From NCBI GenBank assembly GCA_047967505.1, contig CM106539.1: DNA of 64,000 bases; one strand, 5' to 3'. The notes under the pieces were generated by a model. It had not been told where the DNA came from. It did not search any database and was given only the letters and a program-made list of their open reading frames with translations. The translations under genes were made by a program, and so were the position numbers. This stretch comes from Dipteris shenzhenensis (Eukaryota; Polypodiophyta; Polypodiopsida; Gleicheniales). Below are positions 10,657 to 20,533 of the stretch, in pieces. Every line of letters starts with the position of its first letter. The stretch's first letter is position 1.

Positions 10657-11916
10657 TACAAGAAGAGGTCTACGTCACTCAGCCACCTGGCTTTGAGCAA
10701 AACGGTTCTAAAAATCAGGTTTGCCAGCTGAAAAAGGCCTTCTATGGATTGAAGAAGGCACCCCGGGCATGGTATGCCAAGATACATGCATATTTGACAG
10801 CCCATAGCTTTCTGAACAACCCTACAAAGGCCACTCTTTATATCCCAATGAGTGCTGCAGAATTTTTAATCCTCATTCTTTATGGTGATGACATGCTTGT
10901 CACTAGGAGGATATGGGAAAAATTGCAGATTTCAACGCTGTTTTGCAGAAATCATTTGTAATGACAGACACGGGCTCATTGTACTATTACTTGGGCATCC
11001 AGTTTGTATATGTTGAGGGCGGTATAATGATGAATGACGGCCATCCAAGTACATTGGACAGCTCTTAGACTGCTTCCACTTTGAGGATTGCAAGCCAATT
11101 TCTACACCATTGGAGCCTGGCTTCCGTTTCTCCTCTGAAGATGGTTAGCAGCAACCTATGGGTTGCCTCATTTATTTATGTGATACTGGGCCTGATCTTC
11201 AGTATGCCATCTCCCAATTTAGCAAATATATGCACAAGAATAGCACACAGCATCAGCAGGCAATGAAGTGGGTCTTCGTTACTTGAAGGCCATGCAAAAT
11301 TTGGGACTGTTCTATGGTGATGAGTCTCCACTCATCTTGCATGCTTTCACGAACAGTGACTGGGTAGGGTTGTTATGACACAAGAGTGTCCCATAGTGGC
11401 AACTGTTTCATGCTTGGATCTTCATGCATCTCATGGTTGAGCAAGAAGCAGCCTACAATTGCTACTTCTAGTGCAAGGCAGCTTTCACAACTACAGTAGA
11501 GTGAGGCTGGCTCCACAAGTTGCTAGCACATGTTGACATCAGCCAGCCAACTTCTACCACCCTCTACACTAACAGCTAGAGGGCTTTAGCGGTTGCACAT
11601 AACCCCATGTTTCATGCGCATACAAAGCACATTGAGCTTCATTATCATTATATTCGAGAGCAACTGTTAGCCAGAGACTTGCAATTGTCCTATGTTGCCA
11701 CGGAGGACAACTTAGCAGATCTCTTCACGAAGGCTCTACCGTGACCCAAATTTGAGGCTTTTCAACTTGCCTTACACTTGGCTCCATTTTACTACATAAT
11801 GATCATCTCCCTGTACTATCATAGGTTGCTATATCCATCTTGAATGAACATACGCAACCATGATATAGATTCCAAGTATATTCCTGAGACGGTCCTTGAT
11901 ACTTCAGCCATACCAT

Positions 11917-11927
11917 GAAGGGGGGTT
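11917..11927 (+). promoter_or_regulatory. Copia-A polypurine tract
   Basis: GAAGGGGGGTT directly precedes the TGTTAG start of the 3' LTR, where plus-strand DNA synthesis would be primed. Confidence 0.85.
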
Positions 11928-12134
11928 TGTTAGCACTTAGGCCTGGTATGTGCCTTGTAGGTCAAGTCAACTCATAGAATTGACATCACTCATAAACCAT
12001 ACGGTTGACTTGGGGGCCATATCGGCCGCCCCTTTGTACTTTGTCATTATCCATTTGCAAGTATGCTCATTTTCCCTCAGTTGTTGTCTGCTCCTTGCAT
12101 CCTTTTTAAACTCCATTGCTTCCCGCACCCAGCA
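11928..12134 (+). repeat. Copia-A 3' LTR
   Basis: 207 bp starting TGTTAGCAC and ending CACCCAGCA. It is followed by the ATCTT target duplication. Confidence 0.9.
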
Positions 12135-12261
12135 ATCTTGTCTATGGCACATTCCTCTCCATTGTTGCACCAAAGATTTACAACACATTCGGGCTTCCAA
12201 ACTCCCTCTTTGGCAAAAGTTCTTCGTTTGTAATCTATCGATAAATGGATTTCACCAAAAA

Positions 12262-12262
<1 letters not shown>
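12135..12262 (+). pseudogene. Second LINE copy, right half
   Basis: Read as a continuation of the piece ending at 3557, this stretch aligns with the zf-RVT approach of the first LINE (the region reading WWRKNLRILW...PLKQRLFLW). The match is weak residue by residue but runs without a gap for about 30 codons. It confirms that the LINE is a single copy split by Copia-A. A CT microsatellite follows. Confidence 0.6.

Positions 12263-12266
<4 letters not shown>

Positions 12267-12303
<37 letters not shown>
12267..12303. repeat. (CT)n microsatellite
   Basis: About 18 CT units without interruption. Confidence 0.95.
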
Positions 12304-12306
<3 letters not shown>

Positions 12307-12720
12307 TCTGCTCTCTGCCCGCCCCACCGGGGTTACCGTTGCCCTCAGCCACAGGGCCACCCGCCGCCCCCGACGACCGAGCTCGACTAGGCCGCGTGAC
12401 GTCAGAGGCCAATCATCTATTGCAGGGTTTTTTCCGGCCTCCCATTTGATGGCCCCTCTATGATTGGTCTCTGATGATCACCACCTGCACATATATTTTG
12501 TATCTCCCCCCCCTGCCCCATTTTTGGTGCCCCCCCCTTCTTTTTTGTATCATCTGGAGGTTGACACATTTTTTTTGTATCAGGACTAGACACACCGTCC
12601 TTCATAACCTCTTTTTTGTAGAAACGGTTGGCTGGCCCATTTTGAGATTGCCACCGTTATGCTCATTGTATCAGTTATCTTTAGTCTCATAGACCTTCAC
12701 GGTCTCCCGAAGACTTTAAT

Positions 12721-12723
<3 letters not shown>
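12304..12723. other. Unassigned spacer
   Basis: C-rich start, then several short poly-C and poly-T runs. No gene or element recognised. Confidence 0.5.

Positions 12724-12779
<56 letters not shown>
12724..12779. repeat. (CT)n microsatellite
   Basis: About 28 CT units, the longest in the window, followed by a short GT stretch. Confidence 0.95.
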
Positions 12780-12786
<7 letters not shown>

Positions 12787-13300
12787 CTGCTCCTCTCCAC
12801 GCCGCACCAACTGCTCCCCGCCCTGTTGCTCCTCTGCACGCCACGCCACACCTTGCTACCTCACCGCACCACGCTCCAGCTCTAGCCCCCACATGTTGCG
12901 ACCTTCCGCCATGCCTCAGCTCCCCACTCTAGCTTGCTCCGACCTACTCGCCCAGCCAGCCTGCCCGCTAGCACACTCCCTTCCCCCCCGTCTGCTCCTT
13001 TGCTACTGCTCGCGCTGCTGCGTGCAACCCCCCCCCGCACGCTGTTGCGCTGCTCCCCTCCCCGCACGGCTTACCTACTCTCTTCCTTGCTCCCGCTTGC
13101 TTGCGCCTTCTGCCCCACCTCGCCATTGCTGCTGCTACGCCATCGCCCGCCACTGCCCACCTTTGCTGCACCTTGACCCGCCACTGAGGCCCGTAGCACC
13201 TGGTTGTTGCTTGCAAAGCAACCTTGGGCTGCAAAACACCAAGGTTAGCTTCGTAGCCAGCCCCCCCTCCTCAGCCCTCGTAATCTACGCCATGTAGCTT
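12780..13300. repeat. C-rich low-complexity tract upstream of LINE-3
   Basis: A strongly C-rich, G-poor strand with many GCC/CGC/CTGC triplets. Open frames on both strands here are composition artefacts. A similar tract precedes another LINE at 20680-21180, so it may be a LINE 5' UTR. Confidence 0.6.
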
Positions 13301-13361
13301 ATCTAAAGACATCTTATCAAGAAGCCTATCTGAAGACATCAGACCAAGAAGTGGTGACACT

Positions 13362-14493
13362 ATGGGGTCAAAGGAGAGCTCACCCGACCAGAAAACAAGG
13401 GGCGACAAGGACCGGAAGTATAGCCTCATCTGGACGAAGGCGGAGAAAATAGAAAACCCGAATGCCAAGGCCTGCATATCAACACTCAAGGAGATATGCA
13501 AGATGCAAGAAACAGAAATTGAAGGCCTACGCAAGAGGCTGAGAGAGACTGAAGAAGAGCTCTCAAACCTTCGAGCCCAAATGCAAGATGAAATGAAGAA
13601 ATGGCAAGAGGAGATGCAAAACAAATGGATATGTGAGAAAGGTAAAATGATGCAAGACATTACACGTGCTTTGGGTGAAAAAAACAGTAATTTGACCACA
13701 AAAATTGAGACATTGGGAGCCCATGTTGATGCCCTCCAAAGTGAGAATGACAAACTGAAAGCAAGTGCTCATTGGGAAGAAAGGGAGTTTCAGCAACCTT
13801 TTAACGAGGAGCTGAACACCATTAAAGAGCAAATGCAGCAACTCAAAAATGCGAAGGGGACGTCAGAGGAAGGGTACAAGATCATTGATATGCTGAAATC
13901 ATAGAATGAACGACTCAAAAAATATATGGCAGCTTTGCAAACAACAGTACATGGGAAACACGCCGAGTTCACACAACAAATTACAAAAGGGAAGGCTGAT
14001 ATGCTTGCATGGAAAGATGTACTCAAGAAAGACAACACCAAAGAAAAGGGAACTCATTTCTGACACAATTGAGGAAGAGAAACGACGGGACAGCAAGAGT
14101 TTGAATGTGCTGGTCAGAGGCTTAACGGTAGGTGATAGCCCCATGTCAGATGCCAAAACCCTCTTTGACAACATGGGAGTAAACCTCACTTGTGAATCAG
14201 CCTGGAGAGTGGGTAAAACAGATGCACCAATGAGGCCCTTGGTTGTAAAGCTGCGAACAGCCACAGATAGGTCCACCCTTATGAGTACACGGGCAGCATT
14301 GAAGGGGACCAAGATCTTTCTAAATGAAGATCTCACACTCCTACAACAGGAACACAGAAGGGAGGGCATGGTGCGGATGATGGCTGCAAGACAAGAAGGG
14401 AAATGGGCAGAGTTTACAGAGATGGTAGGGTGATCATTCGAGAAAAGGTAGAAAAAGAAGTACGAGATGCAACACGAGAAGGGGACAACACAT
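13362..14493 (+). pseudogene. LINE-3 ORF1 (coiled coil plus RRM-like RNA-binding protein)
   Basis: ATG at 13362 opens 180 codons rich in Glu, Lys and Gln with heptad character (about residues 40-175), a strong coiled coil as in LINE ORF1 proteins that form trimers. A TAG at 13902 and a frameshift near 14040 break the frame. The rest is read at about 14040-14433 in another frame: LNVLVRGLTV, then a segment RPLVVKLRTATDRSTLMSTR and LKGTKIFLNEDLTLLQQEHRR. The last two are typical of L1/CR1-type ORF1 RRM and C-terminal domains. Another shift near 14425 precedes the end. The protein would coat LINE RNA as a nucleic-acid chaperone. ORF2 starts about 30 bp downstream. Confidence 0.75.
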
Positions 14494-14524
14494 GACGGTG
14501 TCTGAATGATGGGGCGGGGCGGGT

Positions 14525-16090
14525 ATGCAAAACAAATTGAAGATGGCAGTGTGGAATTGTAATGGCACCCTATGGTCCGACCCAGGGGGGTTCTTGGAGA
14601 CATACCATAACAGAGATGTGATCTTCTACACCGAGACACATGAGAGCCCAGAGAGAGGGCTACCCACAGTGACAGGATACACATGGGAGCCTGCCCACAG
14701 GAAGGAATTGAGGAGGGATAGTGGGGTACGAGGATCCAGAGGTGTGGCTGTTCTTTTCAGATCACATCTGAGGCCACTCCTTTCTATGATACGAAAGGAG
14801 GAGCACGCATGACACATGTGGATTCAGATCCAGTTACCAGACACACAGCCGACTTTCATTGCAGTATGTTACTTTCTCCCAGACACATCATCCTATGCAC
14901 GAGAAGTCACCATTGACGAACACAGCCCATATGAGACCACTCATGATGATATCACGGAGTTCTCCAGACAAGGGGACACTCTCCTCCTTGGTGACTTCAA
15001 TGCACATACTGGGAACAGACAGGTGGGCCTGCTAGATTTCGATGAGGATTCCCTCATAGTGCCGGAAATGGATGCAACAGAGTTGGAGATCGTGAGACAG
15101 TCAACAGATGCAGATGCACCAGTGACAGCATATGGGAGACATTTACTTGAGCTGGGGGCTATACATGACTTGATCATATATAGCGGTCTCCAAAGATGGC
15201 CATCATTTGGTGAACTCGCCTGTTTCCCACATGGCGGGGGAAGTAGTACGGTAGACTACGTGCTCGGTCCACTGGCACTCACCCCATGGATACATGACTT
15301 TATTGTGCCGTCCCCCCCGCTCGGAGCCGACCACTCATATCTCACTTTCTGTATATCAATCGCCACGCTAGCCATGAGGAGGGCCCCCCCACCACCCACT
15401 CATGTTCAAATCCATTTTGACCGTGCTCTTGACCTAGTGTACATGAGCCACCTGGCTTCTGAGCTCCTAGTACTACTTGGTGATGGGATGGACCTCGCAC
15501 ATGCATCAGACAGTCTTATATTGGTGATACAGGATGTTGCCGCCAGATCCTTTCCCACGACACGATCCGCACGTGTTCCAGATGGGAAGATGCCCCAAAA
15601 TCCATGGTTTGATGATGAGTGCAGAGAGATGAGAGCCCACCTTACACGTGAGATAGCACTAGGACATTTGACTCCACCAGAGGCACACCGGATCTCACAC
15701 GGAGTGACACGGTGTAAGAAGCGAGCTTTCCTCATGCACAGGATGGATGAGGTGATCAGTTCTTTTGGCGGAGGAGATCCTACCATGGGATGGGGACTCC
15801 TATTAGAAGGGAAGTCACCCATTCCCATCACAAATCCCGCAGTCTGGCACACATACGCTTGCTCTCTGTATGATGTCCCAGGTCAAGCACCACCTGATAT
15901 GCCCTCTATGCCCAGACCCACCACATGTCATCTGTTTACTTCGCAGAATGTACGAGCTGCCCTTCTTCGGCTTCATAACCGACGATCACCAGATCATGAG
16001 GGACTATGCACTGAGCATTTTGCGCACAGCTGTTCAATCATGCCGTATGCCATGGCTTCCTCCAGGTGCTCCCACCTCCCCTAGCACCAT
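14525..16090 (+). pseudogene. LINE-3 ORF2, APE endonuclease part, truncated before RT
   Basis: The frame starts at 14525 with MAVWNCNG (catalytic Asn) and IFYTETHE (Glu). It shifts near 14812 and continues at 14816-16084 with LLLGDFNAHTG, GGSSTVDYVL and GADHSYL. These are the ordered motifs of the apurinic endonuclease domain that nicks target DNA. After about 200 residues of linker, NVRAALLRLHNRRSPDHEGL is the conserved lead-in to the RT domain. The frame breaks at about 16035-16090 and the RT itself is absent; sequence of a different kind (a Copia leader) follows. GADH replaces the usual SDH, so one hydroxyl residue is changed, while the catalytic His is kept. Confidence 0.85.
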
Positions 16091-16119
16091 TTGGTTGGGA
16101 TTCTCTCCCTCTTGACTCA

Positions 16120-17082
16120 GATCTGCTTGGTACAGTTGCATTTGAAGCTTTTCACCCTCTTTTATGTCACCTTTGTACACATTGCACTCGCATTGAGGTG
16201 ATTTTGCTCTAGAGATTGGGGCTTTTGTGTCACATTTGCTCCTTTTGCTCACATTATGGGGCTTTTGCAGTATTTGCCCTATTTTGACTTCATTTCCACT
16301 CCGACGCTGGGGATTTTGGATCAATTGCTGACAGATTGCGGGATATTTTTAGATTTGCTAGTTAATTTGTCACATTTTCTTTATTTCAGCAAAATTTGGG
16401 GCTTTTGGTCATTTGCCCCAAATTTGACAGTTTTGCTCTTTCGAAAATTGGGGGTTTTGTCAATTTTGTTGAACTTGCAGTGACATTGGCTTGGTACAGC
16501 CAATTTTGGGCATTTGGTACACATTGACATGCAAGAATATTGACATCGGCTTGGAATTGCAGCACATTGAATCACATTTGCAACTTGCAGCACAATTTGG
16601 GGCTTTTCCCCATTTGCACTCTTTTTGGCATATTTGCCCTCTCACATTTTGGGGCTTTTGCCAGATTTGATGTCTATTGCAGTGACATTTGCTTTATTCA
16701 CCTCAATTTGGGTATATTATGCATTGGCCCCTTGATTTGGGCTTGTTGTCTTGCCAGATTTGAGGCACGCAGCCTCCATCTCGGACATTCACAGCTCAAT
16801 TGATCATTGGATACATTTGCAGACATTTGCCCCTTGTTTTGGGCTGATATTTTTGCAGGACGACTATCTTTGGCAAGGGGGTCCTTTGACCAGACAAATA
16901 TTGTTTTGTAGGTCATATTTTTGGGGACAGCACGTGCATTTAGCTCATTGTTTGAGCAGTCAATTTTTGGTTGGTCACTGCCTGACATTTGCTGTCATTT
17001 TTGGACAGCCAGCTCATTTTGCAGTGAAAGCCTAGAGGCTACTCTTGAGCGCACATTTTTCCTTCAGGGCTTTATTTTTGCC
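16120..17082 (+). repeat. Low-complexity leader of Copia-D, TTTGGGGCTTTTG-type motifs
   Basis: Almost a kilobase of T/G-rich sequence with loosely repeated words such as ttggggcttttg, catttgcc and cacatttg. It has no coding potential. Because it ends exactly at a Copia gag ATG (17083), I read it as the 5' leader of that element. No LTR or primer site was found upstream. Confidence 0.6.
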
Positions 17083-17241
17083 ATGGGAAGCAATGACTGG
17101 ATGGGTATGTTCTCAGCTGAGGACAAGCTCGATGGACCCAATTATCCCATGTGGTCATACATGGTGAAACATTTGCTGGTTGCCAAAAAAATTTGGGGTA
17201 TTGTCTCAGGATCGGATCTTCAACCTTCCTCTGTGGCATGA
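17083..17241 (+). pseudogene. Copia-D gag N-terminus
   Basis: ATG at 17083 gives MGSNDWMGMFSAEDKLDGPN and then YPMWSYMVKHLL, the typical first 50 residues of plant Copia gag (the F-x-G-x-NYxxW region). The frame ends at 17241. From there the sequence jumps to the integrase-RT linker, so most of gag, the protease and the integrase are deleted. Confidence 0.8.
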
Positions 17242-18210
17242 GGAGGAGGAGCATGCCATTCCAGAGCCAACTCCCAAGTCAACTTCATCCAAAATACCTC
17301 CATCTAAGAAGAAGCTACCTCAATGGTATTTGAAGACGTTAGCAGACGCACGTCACCGACGTACCCGAGAGCAGTTCCAGAGAGCGGCGGTCTCAAAGAA
17401 ACATGAAGACTTCCTCCGTGAACTTCGCTTTGGTAGCTCAACTTGCGGAGCCCCGTTTTCTCCAGGAAGCGAAGGATATACCAGAATGGCAGGAAGCCAT
17501 GAAGGCAGAGATGGATGCCATTTTGAAAAATGACACCTGGGATTTAGTGCCCAAACCAACCAGGCGGAAGGTCATCGGGACTAAATGGGTGTACAAGCTT
17601 AAGTTCAAGTCAGATGGGAGCTTGGACAAGTACAAAGCAAGATTGGTGGTGAAAGGCTATGCACAATCAGAAGGACTTGACTTCGACGAGACCTTTGCCC
17701 CCACAGCTAGGATGGTCACTATTCGGACTCTCATTGCCTTGGCTACTCTTCACAGTTGGCCTATTTTTCAGATGGACGTCAAGTCTACATTTTTAAATGG
17801 TAACCTGGAGGTGGAGGTAAATGTGGCACAACCACCAGGATTTCAAATCCCAGGATCCCCATCAAAAGTCTGCAAGTTGAAGAAGGCCTTATACGGGCTG
17901 AAACAAGCCCCCAGAGCTTGGTACTAGCGAATAGATGTTTTCTTTCAGAAGATCGGGCTTCAACGGAGTCCATCAGAGGCAAATCTCTATCTCAACACAG
18001 AGGGGGATTTGCGGCTAGTATTGATTCTATGTGGATGACCTCATCATTATGGGGATCATATGAAGAAGATTGCTCAAGTCAAGAGACTTCTTATGGAGGA
18101 GTTCGAGATGATTGACTTAGGCATATTTCACTACTTTCTTGGGATTGAGGTGAAGCAAGGAAAGAGCAATATCTTTATTTCACAGGAGAAGTATTGCAGA
18201 GAACTGGGCA
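17242..18210 (+). pseudogene. Copia-D reverse transcriptase, partial
   Basis: The frame at 17403-17927 carries WQEAMKAEMDAILKNDTWDL, GTKWVYKLK, DFDETFAPTARM, QMDVKSTFLNG and KALYGLKQAPRAWY. After a TAG at 17925 and a frameshift near 18020, the catalytic YVDDLIIMG is read at about 18030, then FEMIDLGIFHYFLGIEV at 18060-18200. The match stops near 18210, so RNase H and the 3' LTR are missing. The domain is otherwise well kept, with few stops. Confidence 0.9.
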
Positions 18211-18479
18211 TAGAATACACAACAATTTCCCACACTTCTCTCTCCATCACATCTCTCCATCACATGCTCTACCAAGAGAACTCCACAAACCTCGCCTTGC
18301 AAGATTCCATGTGCAAAATGCATGCCCGATATACTAGGCGCATTTACAATGTCGATATTCTGCACCACGTGTCGCCCAAGGATCTCGATCACCTCCTTTA
18401 TTTTCTTCGAGAGACACCTCACCATCTTTTCTCCTCCCAGCAATTGAGGTTGTGTATCAATGGCTCATAAAGATGCACT
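18211..18479. other. Unassigned spacer
   Basis: No domain recognised. It is CT- and CA-rich with weak open frames on both strands. Confidence 0.5.
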
Positions 18480-19075
18480 TACACTTTTCACACAATTAAG
18501 CTTCCCAATGGCAAGAAATAGCAATCGATGACTCCCTATTGAAAGACACTGCCTTTCTCTTGTGGCACAGATGCCTCAATGATGGCAAAGTGTAACCAAA
18601 TGGGACCGTTTTGAACACGTGCTTTGTAAGCAATTTGTGCCGGCCAATGCAGACTTCCACGTCTACAAATTCGCAATTTGGAGGGGACTATCTCCCTGTC
18701 TGCCTATATCTCCCAGTTTACCACATTGGTACTAGAAATCGATGGCTTAACAAAGGATGATAGGCTACATGTCTTCATCTCAAGACTTAGTTCCACATTA
18801 CCTATCCATGTCCTCAAGGCTAATTTCTCAACCAATTCAAAAGCCATCACTTACACAAAGCGGATCGAGGGTCATTCAGCCGTGGTTCTACAAAACAACA
18901 AAGCCCCACCTCAACCAGCAGTTCTTGGTCTAAGGATGCCAATGGATCCCAACAAAGATTCAAAAACCAAGGATCTTAAACTATTCAAGATCCAACCACA
19001 TTCTGCCAACCTTATTCAAGCAACCACAAAAGTGTCCTTTCTAGGCCTGCACTTCTTGAAATCTACCCCAATGTA
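18480..19075 (+). pseudogene. Gypsy gag fragment
   Basis: The frame at 18678-19076 (with a degraded lead-in from about 18590) reads LEGTISLSAYISQFTTLVLEI, DGLTKDDRLHVFISRL and a later segment up to YTKRIE. This is the retrotransposon gag core: the G-[ST]-[LV]-x-x-Y motif followed by L-x-[DE]-x-D-[KR]-[LV]-x-x-F. The zinc knuckle is not seen. Neither LTR nor pol is attached, so the fragment is isolated. It could instead be a Copia gag, but the spacing fits Gypsy better. Confidence 0.55.
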
Positions 19076-19900
19076 GCAATAACTTACCACAATACTCTAA
19101 AGGCGCAGTTACTACCGTAACGTACCTTCTCATCAAGGATTGCACCCTTCCCAAGTGGCTCTTCACTCTCTATATAAAAGCAGCCCTCATTGGATGGATC
19201 ATACACTTCAAGCATTCTAAGCAATACAAATATCCTTGCTCTTCGCTATCATTGCAATTTCCTTCTCTGCTCTACAATTTCCTTCTCTGCTCTACAACTC
19301 ACTAATGATACAAGATTACTAGAATTTCTTTTTCTTTTTTTCCTTTTTTGTTTGGGGGGGTTGTGGAGAGGGTTTTGTGTTGTTTATTCTGCAGGGCGTC
19401 ACTAGATGTCATTGTCCTCAAACACATATGTTCTCCTTGTTAAAGTTATGCTTGCCTTCCTCCTTAAGAGTGGCAGAGATAAGTGAAAGAGCACCAAAGA
19501 GGGCCCCCATTGCAAAAACTTGGTTCTTGCAGGCAGCAAAAAATCCATAAACTTTTAGTCAATCCCTAATCATGTGATTTTCACCACAAACAATGCTCAA
19601 GTGTTGAAAGTGTAGAAAAATCTATGTGTAGGCTTCAAAGGTCTAGCATGTCAAATACTCTATGAGATAACAGTAAACATCTGACCTTCATGAGCCTAAG
19701 GGTTTATCGAAATCTCAACATAAAGTGTCCCTGCACGCAGAAACTCTATCTGAAATTGCTTCATTTTGGTCATTCTCAACTCCACCATTTACTCTATTAA
19801 TAATGACACTTCCTCTAAACTAAAATGCCCAGTGTTACCCATCCAGAATTAGTGAGCACAAAAGGGGTGGTGGACGGGGGAGGGGGATGGATGCTGGACT
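19076..19900. other. Unassigned sequence with a TATA box and a short direct repeat
   Basis: TATATAAAAG at 19171 with downstream CT-rich sequence resembles an LTR promoter, and a 20-bp direct repeat follows at about 19255-19295. No LTR pair was found. 19300-19900 shows nothing recognisable. This part of PAT intron 2 lies just beyond the exon-2 donor. Confidence 0.4.
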
Positions 19901-19973
19901 TTCAAGCAAAAAAGTACATTAACTGCATTACAAAGATTTGCATAGTTGTATAGAGAAAGGAGAAGGCACTAAC

Positions 19974-20159
19974 ATAAACAGTAAATACCGCAGCCACGAC
20001 CACTACAGCAATGCCACTATTGTAATTTGTAAACTTATGCAGAAGATGGCCTGCAACAAGGACGCAGAATATTACTGCTGGTGCAACTATAAGGAATATT
20101 GTCACTGCCAAGGACCTGACATCAGGTCCAAAAATCAACCGTCCGGATAAGAAAAACTT
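19974..20159 (-). CDS. Plant DHHC-type protein S-acyltransferase, coding exon 2
   Basis: Exon 2 of the same PAT gene has 186 nt (62 codons). The acceptor is TTTGTGCAG|AAG at 20160 and the donor is TAT|GTTAGT at 19973, both canonical and both phase 0. The product begins KFFLSGRLIFGPDVRSL, the hallmark segment that follows KGSN in plant PATs. A hydrophobic stretch (about exon residues 18-40) is transmembrane helix 1, and a second one starting GIAVVVVAAVFTVY begins helix 2. The next exon should carry the (S/T)GRDPGI motif and later the DHHC cysteine-rich catalytic domain. I found neither on the minus strand below 19973, so they lie beyond the left edge. The frame is open with no substitution that looks disabling, so the gene is probably live. 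The unusual feature is a duplicated acceptor 159 bp upstream. Confidence 0.85.
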
Positions 20160-20259
20160 CTGCACAAACAAAAATATCACGTCACCTCATTTTGGAATAG
20201 AGTATAACCAGCCACAAGTATAAAGAGAAATTTCTTGCTTTCAGGCAGTCAAAATGTGC

Positions 20260-20290
<31 letters not shown>

Positions 20291-20419
20291 AAATCAACCG
20301 TCCGGATAGGAAAAACTTCTGCACAAACAAAAATATCATGTCACCTCATTTTGGAATAGAGTATAACCAGCCACAAGTATAAAGAGAAATTTCTTGCTTT
20401 CAGGCAGTCAAAATGTGCC

Positions 20420-20449
<30 letters not shown>
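20132..20449. repeat. 159-bp tandem duplication across the PAT exon-2 acceptor
   Basis: Two direct copies, 20132-20290 and 20291-20449, differ at only a few bases. Each unit holds 28 nt of exon 2, the splice acceptor, about 100 nt of intron and a CT microsatellite. The outer copy creates a second AG|AAG acceptor at 20319 (minus strand). After nine codons it runs into TGA where the copied exon fragment meets the CT repeat. Use of that acceptor would therefore truncate the protein. The copies' similarity suggests a recent event, perhaps replication slippage or unequal exchange at the CT tract. Confidence 0.9.
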
Positions 20450-20465
<16 letters not shown>

Positions 20466-20470
20466 TGTGC

Positions 20471-20519
<49 letters not shown>

Positions 20520-20528
20520 TGTGTGTGA
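20450..20528. repeat. CT/GT compound microsatellite
   Basis: The CT tract of the duplicated unit is followed by GTGCGTGCGCAC and about 25 GT units. It abuts a LINE RT fragment. Confidence 0.95.
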
Positions 20529-20533
20529 AAGTC

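Larger units (their letters stand above)
8131..11810 (+). pseudogene. Copia-A gag end and pol (PR-IN-RT-RH), degraded
   Basis: The zinc knuckle CNYCRKPSHDIPKC is at 8144-8185. The protease survives only in part, around 8430-8580. Integrase covers about 8600-9640: HFWHERL, then C-X2-C in CEGCLLGK, DVCGPM, VVDDFTRFTW, and QQDGLVERK for the catalytic Glu. RT begins near 10030 (WMDAMRAELESIHANGTW) and includes GTKWVYKVK, AFYGLKKAPRAWY and LYGDDML, where the usual YVDD reads YGDD. RNase H runs from about 11330 to 11760 (HTKHIEL, ADLFTKAL). Many stops and frameshifts, plus two internal tandem duplications in RT, show that it is long inactive. Confidence 0.9.
3558..12134 (+). mobile_element. Copia-A: Ty1/Copia element with both LTRs, containing a Gypsy fragment
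   Basis: An 8.6-kb element bounded by short LTRs and a perfect 5-bp target duplication ATCTT (3553-3557 and 12135-12139). Just inside the 5' LTR is a primer-binding site, and just outside the 3' LTR a polypurine tract. The internal region starts and ends as Copia, but 3.9-8.1 kb is a Gypsy gag-pol piece. Domain order for the Copia part is zinc knuckle, protease remnant, integrase, RT and RNase H, the Copia order. The LTRs differ at roughly 30 positions by eye and the genes carry many stops, so the insertion is old and dead. Confidence 0.9.
1..19973 (-). other. PAT intron 2 (partial, at least 19.9 kb)
   Basis: The sequence after the exon-2 donor at 19973 to the left edge contains no recognisable PAT exon. 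I looked on the minus strand for the expected TSGRDPGI-coding exon and did not find it. If the gene is intact, this whole stretch is intron, and the LINE, Copia and Gypsy elements in it are intronic insertions. The alternative is that the gene is broken here. The window cannot decide. Confidence 0.55.

Noticed and set aside
12659-13297. Long Ser/Pro/Cys-rich plus-strand frame and its minus-strand mirrors
   Set aside because: Produced by CT repeats and C-rich low complexity; no conserved motif.
1-19970. PAT exon 3 (TSGRDPGI motif) on the minus strand
   Set aside because: Looked for and not found; all long minus-strand frames there are antisense to transposons or low complexity.
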